Positions 1 to 12,514 are shown, counted from the first letter of the stretch. The stretch is DNA of 64,000 nucleotides from Adiantum capillus-veneris (GCA_014529385.2 CM043944.1:77827884-77891883); one strand, 5' to 3'. A program made the numbers and translations. The notes: generated from the letters alone by a model not told the origin.

Positions 1-171
1 TTTTCGCTATTAAAAAAAAGAGAGATATGCTAACGTCATAAGAACAATAGGAATTCTAGCTATTAAAAATATATATATATATATTCTAATGTCATAGGAA
101 CAATCCCAAGAGACCTAGAAGATCTCTCGGATGAGTCTTGAGTTGGATGAGTCTTGAACTCAAGACGTATT

Positions 172-172
172 A

Positions 173-212
<40 letters not shown>

Positions 213-229
213 TGAGTGAGAGAGAGAGG
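172..229. repeat. Compound (TG)n(GA)n microsatellite
   Basis: A TG array is followed directly by GA arrays. It sits between two copies of a dispersed motif beginning ACAATCCCAAGAGACCT or a close variant (about 98-165 and 240-300). The same motif recurs next to the dinucleotide arrays in the fibrillin intron near 23.38 and 23.58 kb. Confidence 0.9.
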
Positions 230-397
230 AGAATTTTAATGCTATAGGAGCCATCCCAAAGAGACGTCAAAGATGTACCCAACAAGTATCAAGACTTGAT
301 ATGAGAAAGAAAGAAAGAAAAAAAAAGGCTTTATCAGAGACCAAATCGGCCTAGCTATGCATCGAATAAATTTTTGTTTTTCTTAAAAAAAAACCCC

Positions 398-473
398 TTA
401 GTGTTGTGTTGTATTAGGGAGACTTTGAGTGCACCCGTTAGTGTTGTGTTGTATTAGGGAGACTTTGAGTGCA
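398..473. repeat. 36-bp tandem duplication
   Basis: A 36-bp unit beginning TTAGTGTTGTGTTG occurs at 398-433 and again at 438-473, apparently identical, separated by 4 bp. No function is suggested. Confidence 0.9.
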
Positions 474-524
474 TGACAGAGACTTACCTTTTATTTCACA
501 TTTGAGATGTCTTTACTTTTCTTG

Positions 525-690
525 CATTCTATTGTTTTAGAATGCTAAAGTGAAGCTTCAGCTGGCATAATTTTAGTAAATTTTACACACACACATATAT
601 GGTTTCTTTTTCATTCTATTGTTTTAGAATGCTAAAGTGAAGCTTCACCTTTCATAATTCTAATAAATCCTACACACATATATAAATTAG
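525..690. repeat. ~87-bp imperfect tandem duplication
   Basis: The unit beginning CATTCTATTGTTTTAGAATG starts at 525 and again at 612. The first 36 bp are nearly identical and the rest diverges, including a CA/TA-rich tail in both copies. Confidence 0.85.
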
Positions 691-1160
691 TTTTTTTTAT
701 TTTCTTTTTCATTTTACAACTTCATACAATTTTACATTTTTTATGTTGTATAGTTTGATTCCAGTTAATGTTAATATTCGAGAAAGTCTCTTTTATTAAT
801 TGGCTGTGATCGAGTTTTTTTCTCATAAAGAAGAAAACCAAAAATATTAGCAAAAATTTTGAGATTTGTAAAATTTTTGAACGATTTTTTCATATATTTC
901 ATAAATTTTTCTTCCATTTATCATGATTTGTAGCTAGCTAGTCTCGATTTTCAATCAGCTCAAGATTAAGCTAAGGCAATCCTTTCCTAAACACTGATAC
1001 CAATTGAATTCAACCTAACAATTTTATCACTTTTTTATTGTTTTTGAAAGCCATCGTGACCCTTTCACTTGTTTTACATGTGGTGGGTATCCTTGGTGCA
1101 TCCATGAACCGATGAATGCCAATACAACATAATAAGATGACATCCTATTAGGACGTTGGG

Positions 1161-1161
<1 letters not shown>

Positions 1162-1191
<30 letters not shown>
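1162..1191. repeat. (GA)n microsatellite
   Basis: Perfect GA array of about 30 bp. Confidence 0.95.
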
Positions 1192-1194
<3 letters not shown>

Positions 1195-1310
1195 CAAGTC
1201 TCCCAACCTTGCCTACACATGTTTGAGGAAAGATGTATACTGTGTTGTTGCATCTCCATTGGATAAATAAGAAATAAGAGAAGTTGAGGGATTGTGTCAT
1301 TGTCAAGAGC

Positions 1311-1311
<1 letters not shown>

Positions 1312-1377
<66 letters not shown>
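1312..1377. repeat. Compound (TG)n(GA)n microsatellite
   Basis: About 34 bp of TG followed by about 30 bp of GA, the same TG-then-GA order as at 172-229 and 23.31 kb. Confidence 0.95.
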
Positions 1378-1379
<2 letters not shown>

Positions 1380-1833
1380 TCCCCTCGGTTGACGCTACAC
1401 ACCCCACACCTTGCTTGCCTCCGTCATGGACCTCAACACTTGACGATAGCCATCCACAAAAGGATGTTGTGCAGTGCTGCTAACTCCTGCGCTTTCCATT
1501 GCCCCTCCTGCATTGCCTCTTTGTGGGGGACTCCCGAGCTGCACCCATTGATTTGTTACTTAGCCTCATTCAGAACAACATAGCAAGGAGATTGAGGGTA
1601 GGCAGTTCCATGAGTAGTGCAGTGAAGTTGGCTATGGTTGAGAGCGCACGCAATGTTTTGCGCGCCAACGAAGTTGGCTATGGCCGAGAGTGCAGACAGA
1701 GCTATGACTAGCACAGGGAGGTTGATTGCTATGCTTCAGGACAACGCAGGCAAAGAGATGGGGAATGAGGGAAGAGGTGAAACCCCAGCTCTCGCTAATC
1801 GAGGACACCGGCTAGAGCTTCGTAGAGGCCACC

Positions 1834-2230
1834 CCTCGTCACTATATGGCATGGACATATGGTCCAGAAGGGATCTAGGGCCAAAATTTGGGCGCAGGAT
1901 CATCTAGTGAACTAGGGGTGAACTAGGGACGGGTAAACTAGGGTGTGATCATGTGCCATGGCAACATGGGCAACGACACGCGCTAGCGTGGTGTAGGGTA
2001 TTTGTGTGGCAACCGAGAGGTCTTGAATTCTCAACCCACATCCCACGAAGCGGGTGAACTCGGGGCGCCATTTTTGTCCCGAGATCACCCTTAGTTCTCA
2101 CCCTGAGTACACCCTTAGTTCACCCCCTAGTTCACCACTCGATCGGACGGCTGAGATCAAAGCCGCTTCACATTCCTAAATTTTGGCCTTAGATGCCCCC
2201 TGATTGAGCCCATGTAAGATAGTGACGAGG
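1834..2230. mobile_element. Mutator-type MITE with 9-bp TSD
   Basis: The 397-bp segment is flanked by a perfect 9-bp direct repeat GAGGCCACC (1825-1833 and 2231-2239). Its ends are inverted: it begins CCTCGTCACTAT and finishes with the reverse complement. The inverted arms extend imperfectly for roughly 100 bp on each side, sharing blocks such as GGCCAAAATTT and GTGAACTAGGGG. A 9-bp duplication with long terminal inverted repeats is the hallmark of Mutator-like elements. No transposase frame is present, so it is non-autonomous. Confidence 0.85.
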
Positions 2231-2239
2231 GAGGCCACC

Positions 2240-2693
2240 ATCCAAGTAAGTTAGAAGTAAGTGGCCAGTTCAAGCAGTTGGTAGTCCACTCCCATTGCAC
2301 CCGCAACCCAAGGGAGGAAGTGACAACGGCAACCAACATGGACATGATGGAGAAGAAAAGAAGGAGTGAGGATGTGACTACATGGATTTGCAACCGTGTG
2401 GAGCCTCAATCATGCCTTTTTAATCTACTATATAGGTATAGATATAGATATCAACCACTCTCTCCATTGGGAGAGAGTACTATTATGGAAATATCGTATA
2501 TACTAAACAATTTACTCTCGTTTTAGTGGCATAATCAACAATTCAAAATATGGCTCTTGGACTATATTGGTTATATAAGCAAGATAAACATACTGATCGT
2601 GCTTTCAACTTGTAGGGGGGTTTACTTGATCAATAATGATCTTCATGGAAAATTGAGCTTCTAGTGGTGGTGCTTACCTTAAAAACTTTAATT
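2240..2693. other. Non-coding spacer
   Basis: No gene or clear element recognised between the MITE and Copia I. Confidence 0.6.
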
Positions 2694-2698
2694 GCATT

Positions 2699-2928
2699 TG
2701 TTGCCATACATATGTGGTAATGATGTGTGTGAACACATTTAGGATCGTTGGGATATTTTTTTCCTCACTAGGAGGTTTTTTTCCTCGTGCATTGTATATG
2801 CATCAATTACCATAGGGCTATCTTATCTTTCCATTGCACACTAAGTAATACTACTCTCTATTGTGAGCTTTGAGCTTCCTTCATCTTTTCCAACTTGTCT
2901 GTGTTTCCCTGCAACTCTATTTTCAACA
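2699..2928 (+). repeat. Copia I 5' LTR
   Basis: Begins TGTTGCCATACATATG and ends CAACA. It matches the 3' LTR and the LTRs of Copia IV with many substitutions. Confidence 0.9.
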
Positions 2929-3303
2929 ATTGGTATCAGAGCAGGTTGCGTCCTCCTGGGCATAGTTGCCAACATCGCCAACACACGCTTGCTCGCTTTC
3001 TCTGATTTCAATGAGCTTTGGTGAGCGTTAGAAGGTCAATAAATACTTTGGTAAGCTCGTAGAGCTTGTTTTACTCAAATTTTCCATTTGTCCTCATTTT
3101 GGCCTCCGTGTCCACTATATGCAGTAGTATTGCGTATGCAATTTTGTCATTTTGTGCAAATTTTTTGTCAGTGCCATTTCTGCATAATAGATCCCGTCCT
3201 CCTCGAGTTGTGCTATATAGCACGCGTTAGTCCCGCTCCGTTTCTCCTCTTTTCGGATAGTCTTTACATCAAGTGCAAGCATTTGCCACAACAACACAGG
3301 TAT

Positions 3304-6300
3304 GTTCAAGATGTTTGTTGCTGAGGACAGATTGGATGGGGACAATTACCCATTGTGGGCTTACATGATGTAACATGTTCTTGCATCAAAGGGTGTTTGG
3401 AATCTTGTACAGGGCATTAATGTACGCCTTGGTTCTGTGGATACAAGCGATGTTGAGGATGTTGTAGGTTTTGGTGGCAGAATTGTTGCTGCTAGAGCTA
3501 TTTTACGGCTGAGTAGGCTTGTTGAGATGTAAGAGATGTGCAGTCTCATGCATTGATTTCATTATCTGTGAAGTGCACTATTACTCCCCACGTTTGTTCA
3601 GCTAAATCTGCAAAATAGGCTTGAGATATTTTGCTAGTCTTTATGCAATTTATAATGAGGCTAAAATAGAATTGTTGCGTACAGAGCTCGAGTCGAAGAT
3701 TATGCATGAAGAAGATGAAACGGACACTAATTTCCTTGTTGGTGTCAAGGATATTAATGCAACTTATTTCTGTAGACAAAGTCATTTCTGACGGTTCCCT
3801 TGTGCACACTGTTCTTGATGCTTTGCCAAATTCTTACCAGACTTCTGCGAGTACTTGGAGACTTATGACCCAAGGAAATCATGAAGTTGTCAAGTTTGAT
3901 GCATTATACACACTGATGTTTCAAGCGTCACTTTTCAAAAAAATAGGGCTAAACAACATGCAGTTGAATAGGCCTTTATTGCTACTCAAAGAAAAAGTGG
4001 TAACAACAATGTAGCACTTCTCATGGTTCTTTTGCCAGTGAAAAGGCACATGTTCCTAATGCTTCGGTTGGCAGCACTTTGTTTGGAAATTTTGGTGAAG
4101 AAGGCAAAAAGAAAATGTGTTGCCATTATTGTAAAGCTAATGATCACTTGATCAAGCAGTGTCTAAAGTTGATGGCAAAAGAGGCTAAGAAGAAAAAGGC
4201 TAGTTCCACTACAAGTGCCGCTATCGTAGAGTCTTCTATAAAGGGAGATTGTGATGCTAACGTAGATGCAGCGTGGGAACTTAGTACAGAGTGCACTATG
4301 ATCCTTTGGTCCATGATGCATATATGTCAGTTGCTGCAAATGCTCATGTGTAATACTTCGACAATGGTGCTACTAAGCACATTACCTCTCATCATGACTT
4401 GTTTACCTCTCTCAAGGATGTCTCTCATGGGAATACAATCACTTGTGCAAACAATGCCTCTTATCCGGTCAAGGGAGTTAAAAAGATTGTGCCGACTACT
4501 ACAAATGGTAGTTCTTTCACACCCGTCGATGCACTTTATGTACCTAGGATAAAAAAGAACCTTTTGTCTATATCTGCACTTGTGGTGTTGTGAAATTTGT
4601 GGATAACAGATGTACATGTCATGACCTCAATTTTTGTAATAAATTGTTGCATATGGCATTTTATGTTGTAAATTGTATGAGCTCACTATGTATGACAAGT
4701 GTGGGCAAAATTTTACAAATGAGGTTGTGGATTCAACGGTTGTTTCAGATGCAAAACTTTGATATGCACGTTTTAGGCATCTACACTTTTCCAGTTTGCA
4801 AAAATGTGATATGGTTGCTTCTTTGCCATCCCTTGAAGCACCTCTGAAGCATGTTTATGAAGGCTATATTTTGGGTAAGATGCAGTGTTTGAAGTTTCCA
4901 AAGGATGATTCAGTTAGGGCTATATGTAGGTTGCAGCTGATGATTAGTCCAGGCATGCATGGGTGTATCCGCTTAAAGCTAAGTTCAAAGTTTTTATGTG
5001 CTTCAAGCAATTTTTTGCTATGGTTGAAAATGTCTCTAAATGTACTATGGACACCTCCGTTCCGATCAAGGGGAGGAGTATATGTCTCATGAATTTAATG
5101 CATTTTTGGCTAGTCGTGGGATAAAACACCAATGTATAGTGTCATATACACCTCAGCAAAATGATATTGTTGAGAGTAAAAAACAGGTCATTTACAAAAA
5201 TGGCATGATGTATGGTCAAAAGTCAAGTTTTACCACATTCGTTTTGGATTGAGTCTATTATGTGTGCCACTTTTGTACTTAACAGGTGTCCTACGAAAGC
5301 TTTGCAATCTATGACTTCTTATGAAGCATGGCATAATAGAAAGCTATCTATTGATCATATGTGCGTTTTTGGTTCTTTGGCTTATGCTTTGGTGCCACAA
5401 ATGCAGCATAGAAAATTGGATGATAAGGTTATCAAATGCAAATTTTTTTGTTATAGTGTTGAAAGCAAAGGTTGCAGATTGTACCATCCACAAACAAAGT
5501 GTATCTTGGTTTCACGAAATGTTGTGTTTGTGGAAGATTTTGTTCAACCCTCACTCTCATCTACTAGAGACAATAATGTAAGCTCACATGACATTTATGA
5601 CAATTTGTTGCCTCTTTTCAGTGGTGAAAATCTGAACGTAAGTTTGAATGAGACAAATGTACAGCCTTTGTGGATTTTTGAAAATGTTGCAGATCATGAT
5701 ATTGATATACTTGATGTGGAAAGGGTTGAGAATGAGCAGGCTAGAGGTATGCCAAAATGGTTGGTGCATACTTTGAGTAACAATAAATTGGTTGCACCTT
5801 TGTCTAGTCGTACTCGTTTATGTTCTCTCCATGCATCTTAATCATCAAATTGTTATGCTTTGGCTGTGTCTAGCTTATGCGATGTTGATGAACCTCTATC
5901 TTTTGATGAAGCATAATTCAAAAAATTGAATGGCTTCCACCTATAGAAAATGATGCATGGGTGAAAGCATGACTGGGTGGACACCAAAGCTATTCTGGGA
6001 CATCACCATTTGGCAAATTAATAGCTGTAATATGTTTGACAAAGATAGAAGAACCCAAGGTGTGTGATATATCATTGGATAGCTCTTGAAGAGGAGAATC
6101 TAAAAAGCTGTTTGGCTCCAAGTTTAGAATTAATTTGCAAAAAATTTACCACGCACCACATCTAATAGTGCAGCTATTCAAAACTAGTAATCAACCCATA
6201 AAAGTGTACCACCCAGTCATGCTTTCACCCACATGGACTTTATGTGATTTGCCTCCTGGAAAAAAGACCATTGGTATGAAGTGGATTTACAAGTTGAAAC

Positions 6301-6632
6301 GTAAGCAAATTGATCGCTATAAGGCTCGACTTGCTGCAAAAGGCTATGCATAGTAGAAAGGTATAGATTATGAAAAGACTTTTGCTCCCACTTTTCGTGT
6401 GACTACTGTGCATTTTCTATGTGCATTGGCAGCTCATTTTGGATGGGATGTACATCAATCAGGCATTGAGGTGCATTACCAATATGTCAGGGAGAGTCTC
6501 TCAGCAGGAGAGATCAACTTGGCTTATGTGCCAACACATGACAAGCTTGCATATCTTTTCACAAAGGCATTGTCTCATGAGAAGTTTGAAGCTTTCCGCA
6601 AAGCTTTGGGCTTACTCTCCTTTGTGGACTGA
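3304..6632 (+). pseudogene. Copia I gag-pol pseudogene
   Basis: Fragments in the order gag, zinc knuckle (CHYCKANDHLIKQC near 4117), protease region, integrase and RNase H tail. The longest open piece (5212-5841) is the integrase C-terminal region, with LNRCPTKALQ and a VFGSLAYALVP motif. Near 6240-6440 only the start of the reverse transcriptase remains, then the frame jumps into the last part of RNase H, which ends before a stop near 6632. Numerous stops and indels make it non-functional. Identification rests on co-linear similarity to Copia IV. Confidence 0.9.
5959..6230. mobile_element. 272-bp MITE with perfect 22-bp terminal inverted repeats
   Basis: The insert begins GGGTGAAAGCATGACTGGGT and ends with the exact reverse complement; 22 bp of inverted repeat are identical. 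Comparison with Copia IV near 44150 shows the host sequence was continuous before insertion. Flanks read GCAT on the left and ACAT on the right, suggesting a 3-4-bp target duplication. No coding capacity. The short TSD and GGG start do not fix the superfamily; PIF/Harbinger-like is possible. Confidence 0.88.
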
Positions 6633-6709
6633 TCATGTCCTCAGGGCATAGCACTTCCCTATACTCTATGTGCCAGCTCTGGTTCACTGCATCACTCCCA
6701 GGGGGGATT

Positions 6710-6922
6710 TGTTACCATACATATGTGGTAGTGATGTGTGTGACCACACTTAAGACACTCGTGGTATTTTTTCCCTCAGTAGGAGGTTTATATACGCCCA
6801 GTACTCTAGGGCTATCTTATCTTTCCATTGCATACTAAGTAATACTACTCTATTTTGTGTGCCTTGAGCTTCCTTCGTCTTCTCCAAGCTATGTGTGTTT
6901 CCCTACAACCCTATTTCAAACA
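6710..6922 (+). repeat. Copia I 3' LTR
   Basis: Begins TGTTACCATACATATG, preceded by the purine tract AGGGGGGATT (polypurine tract). It is shorter than the 5' copy through small deletions. Confidence 0.9.
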
Positions 6923-6927
6923 ACATT

Positions 6928-7028
6928 GCAATCTAGCTAAAGAGAATCTTAAGACAAAAGAGATAAGAGATCAGTCTAAAGAGAAGCAGAGGCTGGAGCT
7001 AGCTAGCGTTCTTGGGTTGCGGGACTGG

Positions 7029-7065
<37 letters not shown>

Positions 7066-7170
7066 GTTGAGTTGGCCGTTGCTTGCATCCATTGTGGCTG
7101 CAAGCATTTGCAGCCACGTGGATGCAAGAGCTGTCTTTTATATATAATATATAGATATAAATAGATAGAT
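6928..7170. other. Spacer with (CA)n microsatellite
   Basis: Short spacer between Copia I and Copia II holding a CA array at about 7031-7061 and AT-rich sequence. No gene. Confidence 0.8.
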
Positions 7171-7175
7171 AATAG

Positions 7176-7367
7176 TGTTGGGGTATAAAGCCCAATGTGG
7201 TCGCCCAGGTAAGTGGGCGGGCCGCTAGGTATGTACACATATTCTTTTGTAAAAACCTAATAAGAACTCACTATGATCTACACATTACAGTAGAGCGAGT
7301 TCACCATATCGTCCTGCTCTTCTTCTCGCACTCTCTCTCGCGTCGCACTTCCGCTCGTACTCCTTCA
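7176..7367 (+). repeat. Copia II 5' LTR
   Basis: 192 bp, TGTTGGGG...CTTCA. Same length as the 3' copy, six substitutions apart. Confidence 0.97.
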
Positions 7368-8456
7368 ACTGGTATCAGAGCTCAGATCGAGGCTCGGGGC
7401 AACATTTGCAGGTAGCCAGAGTCACCTGCTCAGATTGGAGTGAGATTCGACAGGCAAAGACACGGCCCCAAATCTTGTGGGTGAGCCCGAAGGGCTCGGT
7501 GTTCTCAAAATTTCATTCTAAGGTCATCTCGGCCACCGTTCGGCTTCGACAAAGTTCTGTGCAGGCCATTTTCGACTACGTGGTCTCAACGGGTGCAGAT
7601 TCGACTCTGCAAATTTGGGGTTTTCGGCCTACGACTGCAGGTGTTGAGGATATCGGCACTCCCAGAGTGTTGATTTGTGGCTGTCTACACATCGAAGGAC
7701 GGCTCACAGTTCTTGGAGGCGTGTCACATACGACACGGGCGTATCTACACACAGACTGTAGGCGACATCCACTAGTTCATCAGGTAGCTTGGGTTTGCTG
7801 CTTGATATTCCAGATTTCATCCTGACATTGCAGGTACTTCCACATGGGATGTATTGTCAGAGATAATGTATGTCTGTTGAGGGTTTGCTGGCTGTGAGTC
7901 ACGCAGCAAACAACCGTCGCAGTGGTTACAGCATACAGTGGGAAATTTGTGGATGTATGACTTTGTGGGAAGTCTATGTATTGTCAGATTTACTGCAGCC
8001 TTTGTTGAGGGTCGAGTGAGGTTTTATTGAGCTGGGGGATTCTCGAATGTTGAGATCCTTTCGGTGATACAGGTCTTGGAGCGATCCCTCGAGCACCCTT
8101 AGATAGGCAGCTAGGATGTATTGACTATGAGTTAGACAGTTGGGATTGCATCTTTGCATTACTGCCGTTGAGGCATTGTCACAGTCTATGCTTACAGGAC
8201 AGTGAGAGATAGTACAGGTGCAGGACAAGTTTACCCACAGCTTACAATGTTAGAGACATAGTGGTTTTTTGAGATGTTTTTTGGTCTGTTTTTGAGTACA
8301 CCATATCCATTTTACAAAGGAGACTCTGCCAAAATTTCTGCAGAATCTGAAGCTTTCTTGGTTCATTTGACAGGTTGATATTGGTTCAGAGGTCAGTTTA
8401 CAGGGGAAACTCTGCCGAATTTTTCCCAGGAAAATAAACTACTGTGAAGCGTAGCT
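7368..8456 (+). other. Copia II leader
   Basis: Long untranslated leader between the LTR and the gag start codon, beginning with the tRNA primer site (7370-7381). No gene-like frame with recognisable content. Confidence 0.8.
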
Positions 8457-11400
8457 ATGGCTGGATCACAGGACACTGCTCTTTACAATATCAAGAAGCT
8501 GGATGGAACCAATTTCCCATTGTGGAAGAAGCAGATTTGGCACGTGTTGGTACAAAAGAAGCAGATAAAACCTATAAAGCTCAAGGGGATAAAACCAGAA
8601 GATATGGACGAAGATGAATGGAGCGAAATGGATGAATTGGCACTTTCTACCATTATGCTGACTTTGGCAGAAAGCGTTTACTTCAATGTAGCAGACGAGA
8701 TGTCGGCTTATCAAGCATGGTTAAAGCTGAGTGATCTTTATGAGAAGCAAAGTGCAGCTTCACAGGTATACTGGCTTAAGAAGCTTGTTGACTTGAAGAT
8801 GAAAGAAGGGACACCTATGTCCAATCATCTGAATGAATTCAACACAATCTATAGTCAGTTGTCAGCTCAAGGTGTCAAGTTTGATGAGCCTGTTAGAGCT
8901 ATGTTCTTGTTGATCACATTGCCGAAAAGTTGGGACACTTTTCGCACAGCTTTGAGTAATTATGCACCTCCAGATGGTTTGAACATAGCAGGTGTAGAAG
9001 GAAGTCTGCTTACTGAAGAAACCAATAGAAAGACAATGGACAAAGGCAAAGGAAAAGCCTTAGTTGTCAGTGGAAGGACCAAAGAAAAGTACAAAGGTGA
9101 AAAGAGGAATCAGTCTCGTAGCAAGTCCCGCAGTGCTAAAGGCAAGAGTGACATAGAATGCTACCATTGTGGCAAGAAGGGTCACATGAAAAGAGACTGC
9201 AGAGAATGGAAAGCAGAAAAAGGCATAGAGAAAGCTGAAGACCATGGTGAGAAGAACAAGTCCTCAGTGAAGATTCAAGAAATAAATGTGACAAACACTG
9301 TTGAAGAGGATGACAGTCTAGTGTCAGGAGACATATACTTCTTGAAGAATACAATGGACGCAGCTCTTCTTACAGCATCTGATGGAAATGCACTGAGTGA
9401 CTGGATTATAGACTCAGGGGCATCACTTTATGTGTCTCCAAACAAGGAGTGGTTTACCTCTTATGTGACCACTAAAGATAATGTTCGGCTAGGCAATGGG
9501 CAGACATGTGAGATCTTAGGTGTTGGAGATGTTCAATTGAAGTTTCAGAATGGCTCTTCTTTCACGTTGAAGAATGTGAGACATGTTCCCGCAATTACAA
9601 AGAGCTTGATCAGCACAGGTTTACTTGATGATGCTGGGTACGTCACCACTTTTGGACAGAACATGTGGAAGATATCCAAGGGTTCAATGACAGTAGCACA
9701 TGGAGTAAAGTCTGGAGGACTTTACATGATTTATGTATCAAATGTCTCTAAAAATGTAATCAATGTAACCGAGCAGCCGAACGTTTCTTTGTGGCATAGC
9801 CGGTTAGGACATATGTCCAAGAAGGGAATGGAAATCTTGTCTCGTTCTGGTTATTTTCCTGGCTTGTCATTTAATGATTTTGAATTCTGTGAACATTGTC
9901 TATATGGTAAGCAAACACAGCAGCCACATAAGCATAGAAGCAGTAGAAGAGATACACAGTTGGCACTTGTTCATAGTGATTTGTGTGGACCTATGCCTAA
10001 CCTATCTCTAGGGGGAGCTTCTTACTTTATGACATTTATAGATGATTACTCAAGGAAAGTATGGGTTTACTTTCTCAAGCACAAGGATGAAGCGTTTAGT
10101 GTTTTCAAAACGTATGTGACACTTGTGGAGAATCAGAGTGGCAAGAAGCTTAAATGCTTACGCACTGACAATGGTGGAGAGTATTTTTCAAAGGCCTTTC
10201 AAGACTTTTGTGAGTCAAAAGGTATAAAACGTGAACTTACTGCTCCTTACAATCCTTCTCAAAATGGTGTTCCTGAGAGGATGAATAGGACCATACAAGA
10301 GAAGGTCAGAAGTATGTTGTCTAATGCACAGCTGCCAAATGGGTTTTGGGTTGAAGCTGTATCAACAGCTGTTCATCTTATAAATAGATCTCCTAGCAAG
10401 GTTTTGCAGAAGGATTTAGTGGCAGAGATGGTATGGTCAGGCAAGGTGCCCTCATACAAGCATCTTAGAGTCTTTGGCTGTAAGGCATATACTCACGTTG
10501 CAACGGAATTTAGGAACAAACTTGAGCCAAAGAGTATAAAGTGCATCTTTCTAGGCTATGGTAATTCTGGTGAGATGGGGTACATAATTTGGGATCCCGA
10601 ATCCAGAAAGGTTATCCACAGCAATGATGTTCACTTTAATGAAGCCAAATATCATTCTAAACCAGAGAGGGTTGAGGAGATTAGAAGATTTGTCTTCCAA
10701 GAAGATGGACCTCACGTGCAAGACAAAAAGTCAGGGCTCAAGAGGAGCAAGGACAGGATAGAGTGGAACCACAGGTTGTGGCTGAGCATGAGCCACCTAT
10801 TGTGCGTAGATCTGGACGTATCACGTGACCTTCTGATAGGTTTGTTCCATCTATGAACTATGTCATGCTGAGTGATTGCAATGAGCCTTCATGTTACAAG
10901 GAAGCAGTGCAAATGAAGGACTCCGGGAATTGGCAATTGGCCATGCAATCAGAGATGACAGCTCTGCATAAAAACCAGACATGGAAGCTAGTTAAATTAC
11001 CACAGGGAAAAAAGGCTCTACCTTGTAAATGGGTTTACAGGTATAAGATCACCGCTCATGATAGTCAGCCAAAGTACAAAGCAAGGCTTGTTGCCAAGGT
11101 TTTTAAGCAAGAACAAGGCATTGAGTTTGATGAAGTCTTCTCTCCGGTGGTCAAGATGACTACATTGAGATGCTTTCTTGCATTGGTTGCCATATTAGAT
11201 TTGGTGTTGCACCAAATGGATGTCAAGACAGCGTTCTTGCATGGTGATTTAGATGTGGAAATTTACATGCAGCAGCCAGAAGGGTTTGTTGAGAAAGGCA
11301 ATGAAGATTGGGTATGCCAGTTGTCAAAGAGTCTTTATGGCTTAAAACAATCACCGAGGGCATGGTACCATAAATTCCATAAAGTTTAGGCTTTCTCAAG

Positions 11401-12437
11401 GCTACAAACGTAGTGAGTTCAATCACTGTCTATATACAAAGAAGGCTAAGGATGGTAGTTGGCTGATCCTTATTTTGTATGTGGATGACATGTTGATTGC
11501 TGGCAAGCACTTGGAAGAAATTTCATCTTTGAAGTCAAAGATGGCAAAATCGTTTGACATGAAAGACATGGGTGAGGCAAGTCATATACTTGGTATGCGC
11601 ATTGAGAGAGACAGATCAAAGAAGTTGATTTGGTTATCTCAAACAGAGTATATTGACAAGGTTTTGCAACGTTTCAATATGGAGAAGGGAAAGGCATTGA
11701 GTGTTCCATTGCCACCATATGTGAAACTTAGCAAACAAGATTGTCCTGTGTCTGAGGAAGAACAGGCTGAAATGGATAAGATTCCATATGCGTCTGCAGT
11801 GGTTAGTTTGATGTATGCAATGATTGCTACTCACCCAGACATTGCATTTGCAGTGGGAGTAGTAAGTCGATACATGTCAAACCCAGGCAAGAAACATTGG
11901 GAGGCAGTGAAAGGAATATTGAGATACCTGAAAGCTACAAAGAGTATTTGCATATGCTATGGGATTCAGGAGCTAAGTGTAAAGGGTTTTACAGACTCAG
12001 ATTATGCAGGTGACTTAGACAACCGAAGGTCTACGTCAGGGTATGTCTTTACATTGGCTGGTGGAGCAGTATCATGGAGTTCTAGATTACAAGATTGTGT
12101 TACTCAGTCTACTACAGAGGCTGAATATGTTGCAGCATCAGAGGCATGCAAAGAATCAATTTGGCTTAATCGACTAGTAACAGATTTGGGAATCAAAGAA
12201 GAAATGCCTGTGTTATATTGTGATAGTCAAAGTGCTATACAATTGGCTCGCAATCCAGTTTATCACTCAAAGACAAAGAATGTGGATGTGAAGTATCATT
12301 TCATCAGGGAAATGCTCGAGGATAAGCAACTTCAGCTTATCAAAGTTCACACCACAGAAAATCCTGCTGATCTACTTACAAAAGGACTTCCCACAGAGAG
12401 CTTTGCGCATTTTTGCAAGCAGTTAGGTGTAGGGTAG
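8457..12437 (+). pseudogene. Copia II gag-pol polyprotein, three lesions
   Basis: Starts at the ATG at 8457. Domains in order: gag; zinc knuckle CYHCGKKGHMKRDC (9159); aspartic protease with DSGAS (9411); integrase with the HxxLGH zinc-binding start (9795) and catalytic D, D, E at HSDLCGP, RTDNGGEY and NGVPER; reverse transcriptase with YVDDM (11479); RNase H with TEAEY and DSQSAIQLARNP; tail NPADLLTKGLP. The frame shifts between integrase and reverse transcriptase (around 10.74 kb), meets an in-frame TGA near 10825 where CGA (Arg) would be expected, and shifts again near 11380. All catalytic residues checked are otherwise present. Confidence 0.93.
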
Positions 12438-12514
12438 TACATCACTTCTCTACATCTCTTGTATATTAGCTTCTCTCACACTTAAAGTACCACATTGGAC
12501 TTTAAGTGGGAGGT

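Larger units (their letters stand above)
1..1833. other. Non-coding, AT-rich flank with simple repeats
   Basis: No supported gene. The stretch holds an (AT)n run near 69-84, TG/GA arrays at 172-229, 1162-1191 and 1312-1377, two short tandem duplications listed separately, and otherwise unrecognised sequence. The open frames here are short and mostly consist of SLSL or THTH dipeptide repeats made by translating microsatellites, so they are not taken as genes. Confidence 0.7.
2699..6922 (+). mobile_element. Copia I: old, internally deleted Ty1/copia element
   Basis: LTRs of 230 and 213 bp bracket a decayed gag-pol region. The primer-binding site TGGTATCAGAGC lies at 2931-2942, directly after the 5' LTR. 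Flanking pentamers GCATT (2694-2698) and ACATT (6923-6927) differ by one base, consistent with an aged target duplication. LTRs and coding remnants closely match Copia IV (40.7-45.9 kb), so both belong to one family. Compared with Copia IV, about 1 kb covering most of the reverse transcriptase and RNase H is missing and a 272-bp MITE is inserted at 5959-6230. Stops and frameshifts are frequent. Confidence 0.93.

Noticed and set aside
63-254. Open frame with SLSLSL and THTHTH runs (similar ones at 1148-1402, 22969-23604, 31385-31654)
   Set aside because: These are translations of GA/TG/CA microsatellites, not genes. The true exon within 22969-23265 was kept separately.
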